In this document: one piece after another, positions 1 through 11,079 of the stretch
Layout of the letters: every line of letters starts with the position of its first letter
How positions within the stretch are numbered: position 1 is the stretch's first letter
Assembly (NCBI GenBank): GCA_030844895.1
Contig: CM061224.1
Location: 78,286,127 to 78,350,126 of the forward strand
Direction: 5' to 3'
Source of the DNA: Ambrosia x helenae
Lineage: Eukaryota; Streptophyta; Magnoliopsida; Asterales; Asteraceae
DNA length: 64,000 nucleotides
Translations under genes and position numbers: made by a program
The notes under the pieces: generated by a model
The model's input: only the letters and a program-made list of their open reading frames with translations
Databases searched by the model: none
What the model was told of the DNA's origin: nothing

Positions 1-1991
1 GTTCTAGAAACATGCCTTTGTTGATCTTCTTTTTGTTTCTTGGCTTTTTCTAGCAGTTGTTGTTGTTGTAGAGGCATTCTTTCCTTTATCCTGGCTTCCA
101 GCGACTCCTTTGGTTACTTAATCTTCTCCCCCTTTTGGCTTCATCCACTTCTGGAAGTCTGCCAGGTTGAGAAGTTCTACTAGAGAGTTCAACAAGCTGT
201 CTTGAGTTGTTGTCAATCTTGTTAGACAACTCACCAAGTTTCTTGTTAATCACCTCAAATTGAGTTGTGGTTTTCAACTCCCAAGCAGTTGTGAAAGATT
301 TGAGGTGATTGGCAATGAGGGTGTTCATACTCTAGTATAGGGCACCATCTGGGCTGCATAGTAGGTTCAAATCTATGCTTGATGACCCAGGGAATTGGGT
401 AGGCATTTTTAGTGAGGGGTGTGTTTTTGGGTGATCTTCAGGATGTACCGAAGATGCCACTTTAGGGGAATTAGGGTTCAAGTGGACTTTAACCTGATCT
501 GGTGTGACCAGCTCTTTGAGCTTAGAGACACCAGGTGTAGGACCTTCACTAGCAGCCGTCAATTCATGTATAGTGGAGTGTGAATCATCATCCAAATCAA
601 TGGAATCATCTGAATCCCTGATAATATCCTCAATGAGGATTGTATCAGTTATATCATGAGCTGGGCCCAACCTAGTTGTCTCATGTACCTCTTGTTCTTG
701 GTTCAGAGGATTTCCTACCTCAGGCATTAAGCCTTCATCAGTAGTCGCTACAAGTGAGGTCTTAGCTATGTTACTTCTGTCCTCAGATCCACCACTAGAT
801 GGTAAATGAGTGTAGCAGCCTCAAATGTACCTAAGGTCTCTAAGTTTGGGCTTAGAAACCCTGGTTCATCCTCATCTCTTAGGTTAGGGCTATGGATATC
901 CACATTCATGTCAAAGTCGTATGTCCCCTGTTTGAAGTGGTTGTTGGGGACTGACATGTTCTAATGGGATAGACACTTTTAGCCCAGAGAGAAGTTTGGC
1001 AATTTCTATGGTTGATGGTTGATGGTTCAGGTTCAGTAGTTTGGGGTAAAGGTTATGCAGTTTCAAAAGAAGGGTCAGTTGGTATGGTTTTCTTGAATTT
1101 CTTTCTTTTGAAAAGAATGGTAATTGGGGCTCTTGTGGGGGGTTTGAGATGGATGAGACTGAGAGGATGTTTCAGTCACATCTTTGTCAAGTGTAGATTG
1201 CACATTGGCAAGTTCAGGCATCTCAACTTCCTGAACTGCCTTTCTTTTAAGGTTGGTGGGTTTTGGTTTTTGTTGTTTTATTTTCTTGGCCTTTTTGGTT
1301 AAGGGTTTGGAAGATGAGGATTCCATGGGGACTGTTTCTTGTTACCCTTGGTCATCTTCTGGCCAGGCAGCCGGTTTATTATGCCTAGAGTATGCTTGTG
1401 AGGTTGATGGGTTTAAAACAGTTATTTTACCCACAAGCACCTCTTTTCCAAGTTCTTTAATTATGCATTTCATAATGAACCTTGGATACAGCAAAAACTT
1501 CTTTTTAGAGTTTTGGTGATGCAACACCAACTCATTAAAGAAAAGTGTTGATGCCCTGAATTTTGTTTCATTCACAATGGAATGAAAAATAGGTTGAAAA
1601 GTAGAGGGCATCTGATCATAAGATCCAGTTTTTGGACTCAAACACATGATGATGTAATGAAACAAAAGTTTGTACTTAGGTTCAAAAAATTTCTTAAAAA
1701 TAGTAGCATGTGAGAGAGTACCTTGGTAACCAAACCCTGTCATGGTGTGATTGCCATTGTTCTCCCTTGGATGGTTGATTTGAGGGAGATCACCTGATCA
1801 TTCACTGTCACCATCTCCGCGTTCATCCAGAACTTATTTAGAGTTTAAATATGGATTGGAGGATCAATGGTGAGGGCAGTTAAGTATTGGGATTTGACGA
1901 CTAAATCAATGATTTCGTCATATTGGGACCAGGCTTCATGTTTCTCAAAGTAGCCTCTTTGATTGTGTCCCTGTTTCAGTGTTAGAGCCAT
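1..1991 (-). pseudogene. F1 ORF3 (post-pol extra ORF), decayed, continues off left edge
   Basis: The likely start is the ATG at 1991 (MALTLKQG). Open pieces follow at 1991-1845, 1743-1342, 1326-1075, 957-766, 727-332 and 328-86. Pieces from 1743 to 766 share one frame with in-frame stops (for example TAA at 1342-1344); a frame change follows before 727. The N-terminal half aligns by eye with the ORF3 proteins at 46895 and 52019: FW then an IQGR segment, and a YPRF segment near 1450. The middle is lysine/serine rich and the segment at 328-200 is a heptad-like coiled coil with a Gln-rich end at the window edge. I see no membrane helix, so 'env-like' is not supported. Function unknown. Confidence 0.7.
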
Positions 1992-2445
1992 GTGGTTTGT
2001 GTGTGTGTGTGGATCGAACAGTGTTTTTGGTTGCAGGTTAAGGGTTTGAGAGTGTTTTTGAGAGAGAAGGAGGGGATTTTTCTTTTTGAAAGGATAAGTG
2101 TTGGAAAAGGTGTTTATCAAAAGTTTATAACCTCCTTAGGTCAAACTTCTGAAGTGGGAAATGTCTGATTTACCCTTAATGACAAAACTGCTAATGAAGA
2201 ACAACTATCATCAATAGTTCCCATTTTCTCTTCAGTAGTTTGTTAACAACTGATGAGAATGTTTATAAACACTTTATTCATAACTTCTGAAGTTTATTTT
2301 ATCAGAAGTTAATCATTTTTCAGAAAATATTCCCATATTGATGATTTGTACATCAGTAGTTTCTCTCTTTTTGTTTTTCAGAAGTTTTAGAACAAAACAG
2401 ATGTAAGTGAAAAATAAAATATTTGCAGAAAACTAAAAGAAACAC

Positions 2446-2990
2446 TTACAAATTTAGCATCCCAAGCATGGATACTAACTTCTGAAATGTTGATGTGTCA
2501 AGGGGTTTAGTGAATATGTCAGCTATTTGATTAGCTGTTGTCACGTGCTTCACTTCAATCTTGCCTTTTTCATAGCAATCCCTTATGAAATGATACCTGA
2601 TTTCAATATGTTTAGTTTTTGAGAACTTAACAGGATTTTGAATGATGCTAATGGCATATTTACTATCTACAAGCAATGGTGTCTTGGTCTCTTTGATTCC
2701 ATAATCAAGAAGTAGATATTGGAGCCATTGTATCTGTGAAGTACAACTTGCTTCTTTGATTGCCAAGACACTAGACAGTTTCCCAAGAATTGACAACCAC
2801 CAGATGTTGATTTTCTTGACATTTTGCCCCCTACATAGTCACTATCTGAAAAAGCTGATCACTTGGTATTGCTAGAAGCAGGATACCAAATCCCAAGTGT
2901 AGGAGTTCCTTTCAGATATCTGAAGATTCTTTGACTGCAATTAGGTGTGATTCCCTAGGAGCTGATTGATATCTAGCACAGACACATGTT
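2446..2990 (-). pseudogene. F1 pol, RNase H domain
   Basis: The open stretch 2796-2446 ends in the typical copia RNase H tail: LLVDSKYAISI (the aspartate of the third motif), KTKHIEIRYHFIRD and a VTTANQIADIFTKPL segment. The upstream part to about 2990 translates in pieces, with recognisable CARYQ, AVKR and YLKG copia motifs and an SDSDYVGG-like first aspartate near 2850. It lies in a different frame from the RT segment, so at least one frameshift separates them. The stop at 2446 is about 450 bp from the presumed ORF3 start. Confidence 0.8.
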
Positions 2991-3043
2991 GAAAACATAA
3001 CATCTGGTCTAGAAGTAGTTAGATATAAAAGGGAACCTATCAT

Positions 3044-4084
3044 TCATCTATACATGGTTTGATCAACCTGTTTTCCTTGATCATCTGGTTCAACTTGTGT
3101 GGTAGGTGTCATGGGAGTGGAACATGATTTACAGTCTTGTAAAGAAAATTTGTTCAATAATTCTTTTACATATTTAGATTTATGTATAAATGTTCCATTT
3201 GTTTGTTGTTTAATCTGCAGTCCTAAAAAGTACTGCAGTTCTCCCATTTTACTCATCTCAAATTTTGATTGCATGAGTTTCTTAAATTCATCACACAGTT
3301 TTGTGTTTGTTGAACCAAATATGATATCATCAACATAAATTTGAACATGTAAGACATGATTTCCAACATTTTTAACGAAAGAGTTTTATCAATGGAGCCT
3401 CTTGTAAAGTTATTTTAGCAAAAAGTTGGAAAGTGTTTCATACCAGGCTCTTGGAGCCTGTTTTAGCCCATAAAGAGCTTTATCAAGCTTGTACACCCAC
3501 TTAGGATGAGAAGGATCATCAAACCCAGGTGGATGACAAACATACACTTCCTCTTTGATCTTTCCATACAAAAATGCACTTTTAACATCCATTTGAAAAA
3601 CTTTTATTTTGTTGGAAATGGCATAGGCCAGAAATAACCTGAAGGCTTCAAGTCTTGCAACTGGAGCAAAGGTTTCATCATAATCAATTCCTTCTTCTTG
3701 AGAGTAATCTTGTACCACCAGTCTTGCCTTGTTCTTAATAATCATACCAGCCTCATCTTATTTGTTCCTGAAAACCCATCTTGTGCCAATTGGTAGCTTG
3801 TTTGGTGGTAAGGGACAGATTTCACAAACCTGTTGCTTCTTGAATTGGAGCAACTCATCTTGCATAGCTTGCACCCAATTTTTGTCTTTGACGGCTTCTT
3901 GGTACTTCTTAGGTTCTAACTGAGAAATGAATGCTGAGAAGAAGCAAAAGTTGGAAAGCTGGTTTCTTGTGAGAACACCTGATGCAATATCACCCATGAT
4001 TTGTTCCAATGGATGATCTTTGTGTTCAATCAGTTGTTGTAAACCACTGACAGGTGTAGGTGGCTCTTGTACTTCATCAAACAA
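3044..4084 (-). pseudogene. F1 pol, reverse transcriptase domain
   Basis: A copia reverse transcriptase (RVT_2 type) in one minus frame broken by stops: 4084-3758 carries the N-terminal WVFRNK motif, 3745-3410 carries KARLVVQ, FAPVARLEA, QMDVKSAFLYG and LKQAPRAWYE, and 3274-3044 carries the KMGELQYFLGLQI tail. The catalytic YVDD is encoded at 3326-3337 within IYVDDIIFGSTN, but that part lies outside the longest open pieces because of nearby stops. The break between 4084 and the integrase is a frame change. Not expected to be active. Confidence 0.85.
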
Positions 4085-4109
4085 ACCACTGAGGTGTATA
4101 ATGTCTGGT

Positions 4110-5400
4110 TCAGCTGTTTGAAATCTTCAGTAGTTGTAGGAGCTGAATCAGATGTTTGAGTTTGTACATCAGCAGTTGTTGAATCAGGAGTTTGTGAAAA
4201 TTCTGATGGTTTGAAAGTTGACTTAATGACTGTATTAGGAGTCCATGGTGCTGGATCCTCATCATAAACCTCTGATCACCATAATAAGTAGGTTTAGATG
4301 AAGTGACAGTCTTTTCAGGTCCAAAATGGAAGCTGTCAAGGTCAAAGAGTTCAGCAGGATGTGCTGGAATAAGAGTGTGTTTTGACTCATTGAACTTGAC
4401 ATTCAGTGTTTCTTCTACTATCTTGGTTCTTGAATTAAAAACCTTGTAGGCTTTTCTAGTGGATGAATAACCAAGAAAATAACCTGAATCAACTTTAGTA
4501 GCAAACTTTGAAATAGAGTCTTTAATGTTTAAAATGAAACATTGACATCCAAAAGCCCTGAAAAAGGAGATAAGGGGCTTCATGCCATGAAGAACTTCAT
4601 AGGCAGTTTTGGAGTGTCTCTTTTTGACAAGGACTCTATTCTGAACATAACATGCAGTGTTGACTACTTCAGCCCAGAAATATAATGGTTGGCCTAAATC
4701 AGCTAACATAGTTCTTGCTGCTTCAATTAATGTTCTGTTCTTCCTTTCTACCAAACCATTTTGTTCAGGAGTTCTGGGAACACTGAATTGTCTAATAATC
4801 CCTTTAGACAAATAGAATTCATCCAGAGCTTTGTTCCTGAATTTTGTCCCATTATCACTTCTAATGGCTTTGACAGATAGAGAATACTGTTTCTCTATTT
4901 GTAGAATGAAGAACTTGATGATTTCAGCTACCTCATCCTTGGAAAATAAGAAGAATACCCATTTGAATCTTGAATAGTCATCAATGATGACCAAGAAGTA
5001 CTTCTTCTTTCCAAGGCTCATGATTTTTACTGGCCCAAATAAGCCCATATGGAGTAGTTGAAGACATGCAGTTGTTTTTTATTCTTCAATAGACATATAG
5101 TAGGACTTATGCTGCTTTCCCTTTAAACATGATACACAGTGTTCTTGACACTAGTATACTTTCAAGGGTAGACCTCTGACCAAGTCCATTTTTGTGACTT
5201 TATTTATGGTTTTAAAGTTCACATGGTCGAGTCTCCTATGCCAGAGATCAGTCTCTGAAGTTGATGCCCTTGAGAAGAAACAGGCAGTGTTGTTCAGTAC
5301 TTTGTCCTTTTCAATGTCCACTGCATAGACATTGCCGCATCTTTTGGCTATCAACAAAGTATGATCTTCAATGATCTTCACTATCAACTTCTGGCCTTCT
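4110..5400 (-). pseudogene. F1 pol, integrase (zinc region plus DDE core)
   Basis: The piece at 5387-5151 is a pre-integrase region with WHRRLDH, the His pair of the HHCC zinc site; the cysteine pair follows around 5150-5090 after a stop. The 312-codon open stretch 5048-4110 is the catalytic core: IIDDYSRF holds the first Asp, IRSDNGTKF the second and TPEQNGLVERKNR the Glu, giving the DDE triad. AFGCQCF and FLGYSSTRKAYKVF after the core are typical of copia. It inserts reverse-transcribed DNA into the genome. The reading frame matches the protease, so PR and IN share one frame while RT is shifted. Confidence 0.85.
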
Positions 5401-5459
5401 GGTGATATGATCGTGCATGCTGTCTTTGTGAAAAAGGAAGAATAACATTAATCACACAT

Positions 5460-5690
5460 TTATGACAAACTCAGCAAGTTGTACTCAAGGTTTTCAACTA
5501 GATTGACCTTGTCAAACTGTATTTTGCCAGAAGAGACATTGCCATGTCCTAGCACATATCCCTTGGCATTGTTCCCAAAGGATATAGATCCTTCTCTTTG
5601 ACTGATAAAGTTGTTTATCAGGTATCTGCATCCTGTCATGTGCATTGAGCCTCCACTGTCAACATACCAAATACTATTTAAGCCTCTGGA
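5460..5690 (-). pseudogene. F1 pol, aspartic protease region
   Basis: The open piece 5645-5460 starts MHMTGCRYLINNF and continues with GKGYV-type and NLLSLS motifs of copia proteases. Just upstream, in the same frame, WYVDSGGS supplies the Asp-Ser-Gly catalytic motif near 5665-5650, so the real domain is longer than the ATG-initiated ORF. Gag ends in a different frame at 5714, so gag and pol are separated by a stop and a frame change. Confidence 0.75.
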
Positions 5691-7743
5691 GACCCTCTAC
5701 ACAAAGTAGCAAATTAGTTAGATTTGGGAACCCAAGCCAGTTTGGCTTTGGGTTTGCTCTTGTGAACATTAACCGTTTGTTCTTGACCAGGTTGAGGAAT
5801 CCATGTCTTTTTGGCAATGGATTTTTCATTAAGAGCAATGGTGGTATCCTTTTGAGGACCACTATCAACCTTGGTCAACAGTAGTTGTGCCATATACATG
5901 AGATCTTTAATCTCAGTAGTTTGTGAAACTGCTGATGATGTAGGTCTAACTACTGAAAGAGAATTTTGAGAAAAAGACTTTTGTTGAGATTTCATCTTTT
6001 TCTGAGAAAAGGTGTTGACTGGTTGTTGTTTATTGGGAGAAAAAGTTTCTTCAAAATCATTTTTGAGTTGTTTTCCCACAACTAGTTGTGAAATTTTCTT
6101 GTTATACTGAATTCCTTTTCCGTATCTACAAAATTCGGTCTTGTGGTTAAACAAACCACATATCTCACATTCTTTTGCCTTTTCTTTTTCATTCAAAGGC
6201 AAATTTCTGACTGTTTTGATTTTCTTTAGGTCATCCGTAGTTTTCAGGTTCTCAACTCCTGATGTAGATGAAACTACTGATGGCTTAAAGTCAGATTTTA
6301 TCAGTACTTCCGAAGAACTTTCTTTGTGAATTTTTAGAAAGTTTTCATGAAAAGATGTGCATTCTTTCTCTTTAGAAGTTTCATCTGAAACAATTTTTCT
6401 CCCATCTTCAGTAGTTTTGGGTGAAAAATCATTTGGTGTTGCAGTGTGATTGTACCCTATGCCAAACCTAACATTTGATGCACTTTGTTTGTTAAGAAGC
6501 AGTTGGTACCCTTTACAAGATTCTACCCATTTTTCACAATCAACCTTTGTGTCAGCAAGCTCTTTTCTGACATTTCCTAGGTCTTCTATCATGATTTTAA
6601 GTTGTGCTTGGGTTTCAATAGCATTGTTAGTTAATTTAGAATTTTCTTTTGCCTTTGCAGCAAGTTTTCTTTCTAAATCACATTTCATCTGAGTAAATTT
6701 TCTCTCATAGTCATTTGCTTTACCTTGTAAACGCACATTGGTCTCTCTTATGAGAGCAAAAGATTCTTTACATGAGTTTGAACAAAGTATTGTTAAAGAT
6801 TCTTTTTATACCTGAGACAGGGCATATTTTGAGGTGCAGCCCTCAAATGCCATTAAGGCAAAATTCTTTCTGCCATTGTCAGGTTTTCCCCAGTTGATGT
6901 CAAAAATTTTGTTGTCTACATCAGGATTGCACTTTGTAGTGTCAAAAGGAAGACTGCTCCAGTCAACATAACCTGAATTGAACAGACTTTGTTATGAGGG
7001 TTGCTGAGTCTGTGGAGGTTGTTAAGCAGCTGGAATGGAAGGGATTGATTGTTGGCTCTTCATCTATTGAGCAAGCATCTGTACATATTGTATTTGTGGC
7101 ACATATTGGATTTGTGGAGCTTGTGCCTGTACAAAATACGCACTTCCCTGTGTTCCATTATTCCTATTATAACTAGGGTTAAACTGATTTCCAAACTGAG
7201 AATGGTTGTAGCTAGAGCTTCTACATTCTCTATCAAAGTGTCCCAACTTCTGACACTTATGACATCTAAGTTTAGACTTGTCAAAACCAATTTTTGTAGA
7301 ACCGTTTAGTCCTGGAAATTTCCTTCCTGACCTTTTATAAAATTTGTTTGTTTTTATACTTAACATGGCTAGTTGGTGTAGAATATCCATTTCTTCTAAG
7401 TCATCACTGCTGAAATTTTTAAAATCATCCATGATAAAACACATGTTATCAGCATTTTGACTATATTCATCATTGTCATAACCTGGGAATAATCTTTCCG
7501 AGGAGATCGCAGCAGTTATGTCAATGTGATCAAAAGATCCAAAACTATTTGAACAAGTAGGTGAGTCTTGTCCCAATAGTGTTGTACTACCTGGTAGATA
7601 GTCATCAGCTGTCTTAACAGAACCTTGCAATTTCTTCTTTTGATCAATTTCTCTCTTAAAAGTTAGCAATCTCCCATGTAATTTTGTAAGAGTGAGGGAG
7701 TTAATGTAACAGTTCTGATTTCTGGAAGATTAACATGGACCTT

Positions 7744-8027
7744 TGTTTGACACCCTAGGCAAATCCCACATCGGCCGTGGCCAGGAGAGATCCTTGGTTC
7801 ATAAGTAATCCAAAGCCTCTTAAATCACCAACGCGTTTTGGGCTTAATGCTAGTGGATGAGAGGAGAACTCCACAGTTAAGCGTGCTCGGGTGGAAGTAG
7901 TATCAGGATGGGTGACCTCCTGGGAAGTCTCCACCGGGGCGACCAAAAACAAATCCGTGAGCTCTGGATGGGCAACCCATCGGGGCAAAGCGGACAATAT
8001 TGGTGGTGAGAGGGGCCGGATGTTACA
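7744..8027 (+). mobile_element. Cassandra-type solo LTR with 5S rRNA-like core
   Basis: A GC-rich 284-bp segment unlike its surroundings begins TGTTTGACACCC, includes CAAATCCCACATCGG, then a stretch close to 5S rRNA, and ends GGGGCCGGATGTTACA. LTRs that embed a 5S RNA sequence define the Cassandra group of small retrotransposons. No clear TSD (ACCTT left, ATTTA right), so the exact start is uncertain by a few bases. Its insertion into the 7705-9055 LTR makes it one of the youngest events here. Confidence 0.75.
7865..7928 (+). other. 5S rRNA-derived internal pol III promoter
   Basis: The stretch contains AGTTAAGCGTGCT (A-box region of 5S) and GGATGGGTGACCTCC (C-box region) followed by TGGGAAGT, in 5S order and spacing, with a few substitutions from the plant 5S sequence as I know it. 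The 5' third of 5S is missing, so this is not a 5S gene. In Cassandra this block is thought to act as an RNA polymerase III promoter. Confidence 0.75.
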
Positions 8028-8144
8028 ATTTAGTTATCCTATTCAAACTTAAAGGTATAGTCATAAAAACTAATTTGGAAAATGACGCAATTTAGGTTCG
8101 CATATTCTTTGATGACTATTTGCTTAACTTTTTGCTTTGCTAAG

Positions 8145-8836
8145 GTACGGATTTCGTTTCCTTCTCTTTATAGTATATTTTTTTTATATATAAATTCGGT
8201 CCGTTACTTTGTAGTACGGATTTTTGGATAGCATGCAATATACCTTAAATTTGAGATCATTGTTGCATGTTCCTTAGACCTCATTAAGTATTTATTTGAT
8301 ATCCGTCTTTTTGTACTCTGTCACCCTGGCACTCTGTTTGACATGTCGTTTGGGCGTCAACGGCATGGTACTGTTCGTGACAGTGCATTATAAATTTTCA
8401 CGGCGTCTCTAGTTGTGTTAGTGTAGCACTTGGCCCCTAGAAGCGTATAGATCGATCTTAGCTCTGTTATGTGTATGTGTTTGTATGTGGAGATGGAATA
8501 ATGGGTGCACGCCACACTCACTATCTCATTGGTGCATGGATTAGCTACCTATGTACCCCTTTTGTTTTGGCTATGGGTGCTTCCGATTACACGACATGTT
8601 GTATTGCTACGTTATAGTCGTGTAAGTTAGTATATGTTCTCTGATATGCCTTTGATATGATACGATAAGCTTTGAATAAGTTTCGTTATAGACTTGTACC
8701 AAATTTTGTTTCAGCATTCCGTTTTGGAATTTCGTTTCTTTAAACAGCTTTTATATGTACTGTTGTTCTTTCCGTTACTGAGCAATTTTTGGCTCAGCCG
8801 TAGTTTTCTTTTTGTGTTTTCCTATTTGTCTCGCAG
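8145..8836 (+). other. intron-like segment in the 7705-9055 LTR
   Basis: Donor CTAAG followed by GTACGG at 8145, and acceptor GTCTCGCAG followed by GTAATC with the AG ending at 8836. It occupies the same relative place, the leader half of the LTR, as the segments in nine other gypsy LTRs of this window. Splicing is inferred, not shown. Confidence 0.5.
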
Positions 8837-9780
8837 GTAATCGGGGAAACCAGGGAAATCAGGGATGAGAGTTGATGTCGAGTGCTAAAAGACATTTAGT
8901 TTTTTTTCAGTTTAGTTTTAATAAGACATAAGTTTGAAACTCTATTTTGAACTTCATTTTTCCGTTGGATTTCTATTTAACGTTTTATGGACTTTGTTTG
9001 GTATTTGATATATGTAAGTGTGACACGTCAGCCTGTTTCGGGTTGGGGTGTGACAGTTAAAGTCTGGTGAAGATCTGAGGACTATAGAATATGTTTCCCA
9101 TTTTTCAGGTAAAGACCTTAAAAATATATGAAGCATAGATACATTTGTATATGTCTGACCATTTAATTTTAACTCAGATATTAATGAGGAAAATCTTTCA
9201 AATTGTTGTGTTAAAGTTTCCCCATTTATGTGAGTAAATGTTTCATATTGTTGAGCCAGGATTTCACTAGTGTTGGCAATCACCTCTTCAGATCCACCAA
9301 ACTGTTCTTTTAAGCAGTTCCAAAGCTCTTTGGCACTTTCACAATGTAAAAGTCCAGAGTATATTTCATTTGGGAGTGTCATTGCTAACATAGAGAAAGC
9401 TTTAGCATCAAGCTCAAGTTTTAGGAAATCATCTTCTGTGTAGTCTTTTGGGTCTTTTGGTATTTCAACTTTAGTTTCAAGATTGATGTTTACTGGTTTG
9501 TGAGGACCATATATCACAGATTTCCAACAACCGTGTTGGTCTGAGACAAAGTATGAGCCATCCTTTTCTGCCATATGTTGTATTTAGAATGAACAAGCAT
9601 AGCAGCTTTACTAGCAGAACCAGTATTATGTGGATCCGTTTTAAAGAGTATTGATTTGTCAAATATCTCTTAAAGTGATGGATGTTGAAAAGGTGAACTT
9701 TTAATCCTTTATTGAATATCAATAAGAGTCTGTGTTTGATTCTCAATGTGTTAGATTGATATGTGATCAGATAAACCAGT

Positions 9781-9792
9781 GCTCTGATACCA
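9781..9792 (-). other. F1 primer-binding site, inner copy
   Basis: Minus strand TGGTATCAGAGC, complementary to the 3' end of initiator tRNA-Met, three bases from the LTR end at 9795. This copy belongs to the inner half of the tandem duplication. Confidence 0.85.
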
Positions 9793-10504
9793 ATTGTTGG
9801 ATTAGTATGCTCTTTGAAGGTTTACTTGCTAGTGAACACTTATGTGTTTAGCAAGTTTAATCAGATTTGCACAGCGGAATAAGTATGTAAAGTTACACTC
9901 TCAACAGGAGTTATTACTCCCCCTAGATGTTTGCAAACTAAAGACAAGTTAATGAGAATCTAAGTATTGAATATGAATGACAATAAATACTCAAATAGAT
10001 TCTCAGTAAATGATGTGGAAGTAACAATAATGAGCTTTGAAGGATTTCAGTTTCAATTAAAATCAATGTCTAAAACAGAGGGATGAACCCATCTATTTAT
10101 AGACTTAAAAATGCATGAACCTTGATACAAAAGTAAGTGCAACAAATTGCAGTCTTGGAACTTGTAGAAAAAGATAAAGTAATAATAAACAATTAAACTA
10201 CTGAAACATAAGGGCGGTGGAAAGATTCTATTACAAGTGCTGATGAATGACAAATAGTGTTGGTCTGAGACAAAGTATGAGCCATCCTTTTCTGCCATAT
10301 GTTGTATTTAGAACGAACAAGCATAGCAGGTTTACTAGCAGAACCAGTATTATGTGGATCCGTTTTAAAGAGTATTGATTTGTCAAATATCTCTTAAAGT
10401 GATGGATGTTGAAAAGGTGAACTTTTAATCCTTTATTGAATATCAATAAGAGCCTGTGTCTGATTCTCAATGTGTTAGATTGATATGTGATCAGATAAAC
10501 CAGT

Positions 10505-10516
10505 GCTCTGATACCA
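10505..10516 (-). other. F1 primer-binding site, outer copy
   Basis: Second TGGTATCAGAGC, 724 bp from the first, next to the end of the full LTR at 10519. Confidence 0.85.
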
Positions 10517-11079
10517 ATTGTTGGATTAGTATGCTCTTTGAAGGTTTACTTGCTAGTGAACACTTATGTGTTTAGCAAGTTTAATCAGATTTTCACAGCA
10601 GAATAAGTATGTAAAGTTACACTATCAACCGGAGTTATTACTCCCCCTGGATGTTTGCAAACTAAAGACAAGTTAATGAGAATCTAATTATTGAATATGA
10701 ATGATAATAAATACTAAAATAGATTCTCAGTAAATGAAGTGGAAGTAACAATAATGAGCTTTGAAGGATTTCAGTTTCAATTATAATCAATGTCTAAAAC
10801 AGAGGGATGAACCCATCTATTTATAGACTTAAAAATGCATGAACCTTGATTCAAAGGTAAGTGCAACAAATTGCAATCTTGGAACTTGTAGAAAAAGATA
10901 AAGTAATAATAAACAGTTAAACTACTGAAACATAAGGGCGGTGGAAAGATCCTATTACAAGTGTTGATGAATGACAAACTACTGATGAGTAGTTTGTCTT
11001 CACTAGTTCTTCAGTGGACTTGTTTGGTTTGACTTCAGAACTTCTGATCTATCTTCTTCAGTACTTGTTGAATCCTTCT

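Larger units (their letters stand above)
7705..9055 (+). mobile_element. gypsy solo LTR in F1 gag, TSD GTTAA
   Basis: Starts TGTAACAGTTCTG and ends GGGTTGGGGTGTGACA. It is flanked by GTTAA at 7700-7704 and 9056-9060, and its removal restores the gag reading frame. No primer-binding site or polypurine tract adjoins it, so it is a solo LTR. It contains a Cassandra-type LTR (7744-8027); without that it is about 1.07 kb. The plus orientation follows from the gypsy-like end sequences and the intron-like leader segment. Confidence 0.9.
5714..9658 (-). pseudogene. F1 gag, interrupted by a solo LTR
   Basis: Gag begins around 9658 with a peptide matching MDPHNTGSA of the second F1 copy at 38006, but the start codon reads ACG and one base is missing near 9532, shifting the frame. 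It runs to 9056, resumes exactly at 7704 after the solo LTR (the join through the TSD restores PDFNSLTLTKLHG), and ends at 5714. Conserved parts are the UBN2-type capsid region (LLHCESAKELWNCLKEQFGG), a zinc knuckle CHKCQKLGHFDREC near 7240, a long coiled coil near 6700-6450 and a second knuckle CEICGLFNHKTEFC near 6160. In-frame stops near 7066, 7020 and 6990 look like CAG or CAA changed to stop by C-to-T. Confidence 0.85.
9533..10980 (-). repeat. 724-bp tandem duplication of LTR end, PBS and gag start
   Basis: 9533-10256 and 10257-10980 are two head-to-tail copies with a period of exactly 724 bp, differing at scattered bases. Each holds the 3' part of the F1 LTR including the TATA region, the primer-binding site and about 260 bp of gag start. 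Both share the ACG in place of the gag ATG, so that mutation came first. Read on the minus strand the element has LTR, PBS and gag start, then a partial LTR, a second PBS and gag again. Confidence 0.9.

Noticed and set aside
1012..1519. Plus-strand ORFs at 1012-1302 and 1253-1519
   Set aside because: Antisense to the F1 ORF3 pieces, which show the homology.
7865..7928. 5S rRNA gene
   Set aside because: Only about the 3' half of 5S is present and it is embedded in an LTR; it is the Cassandra-type pol III block.
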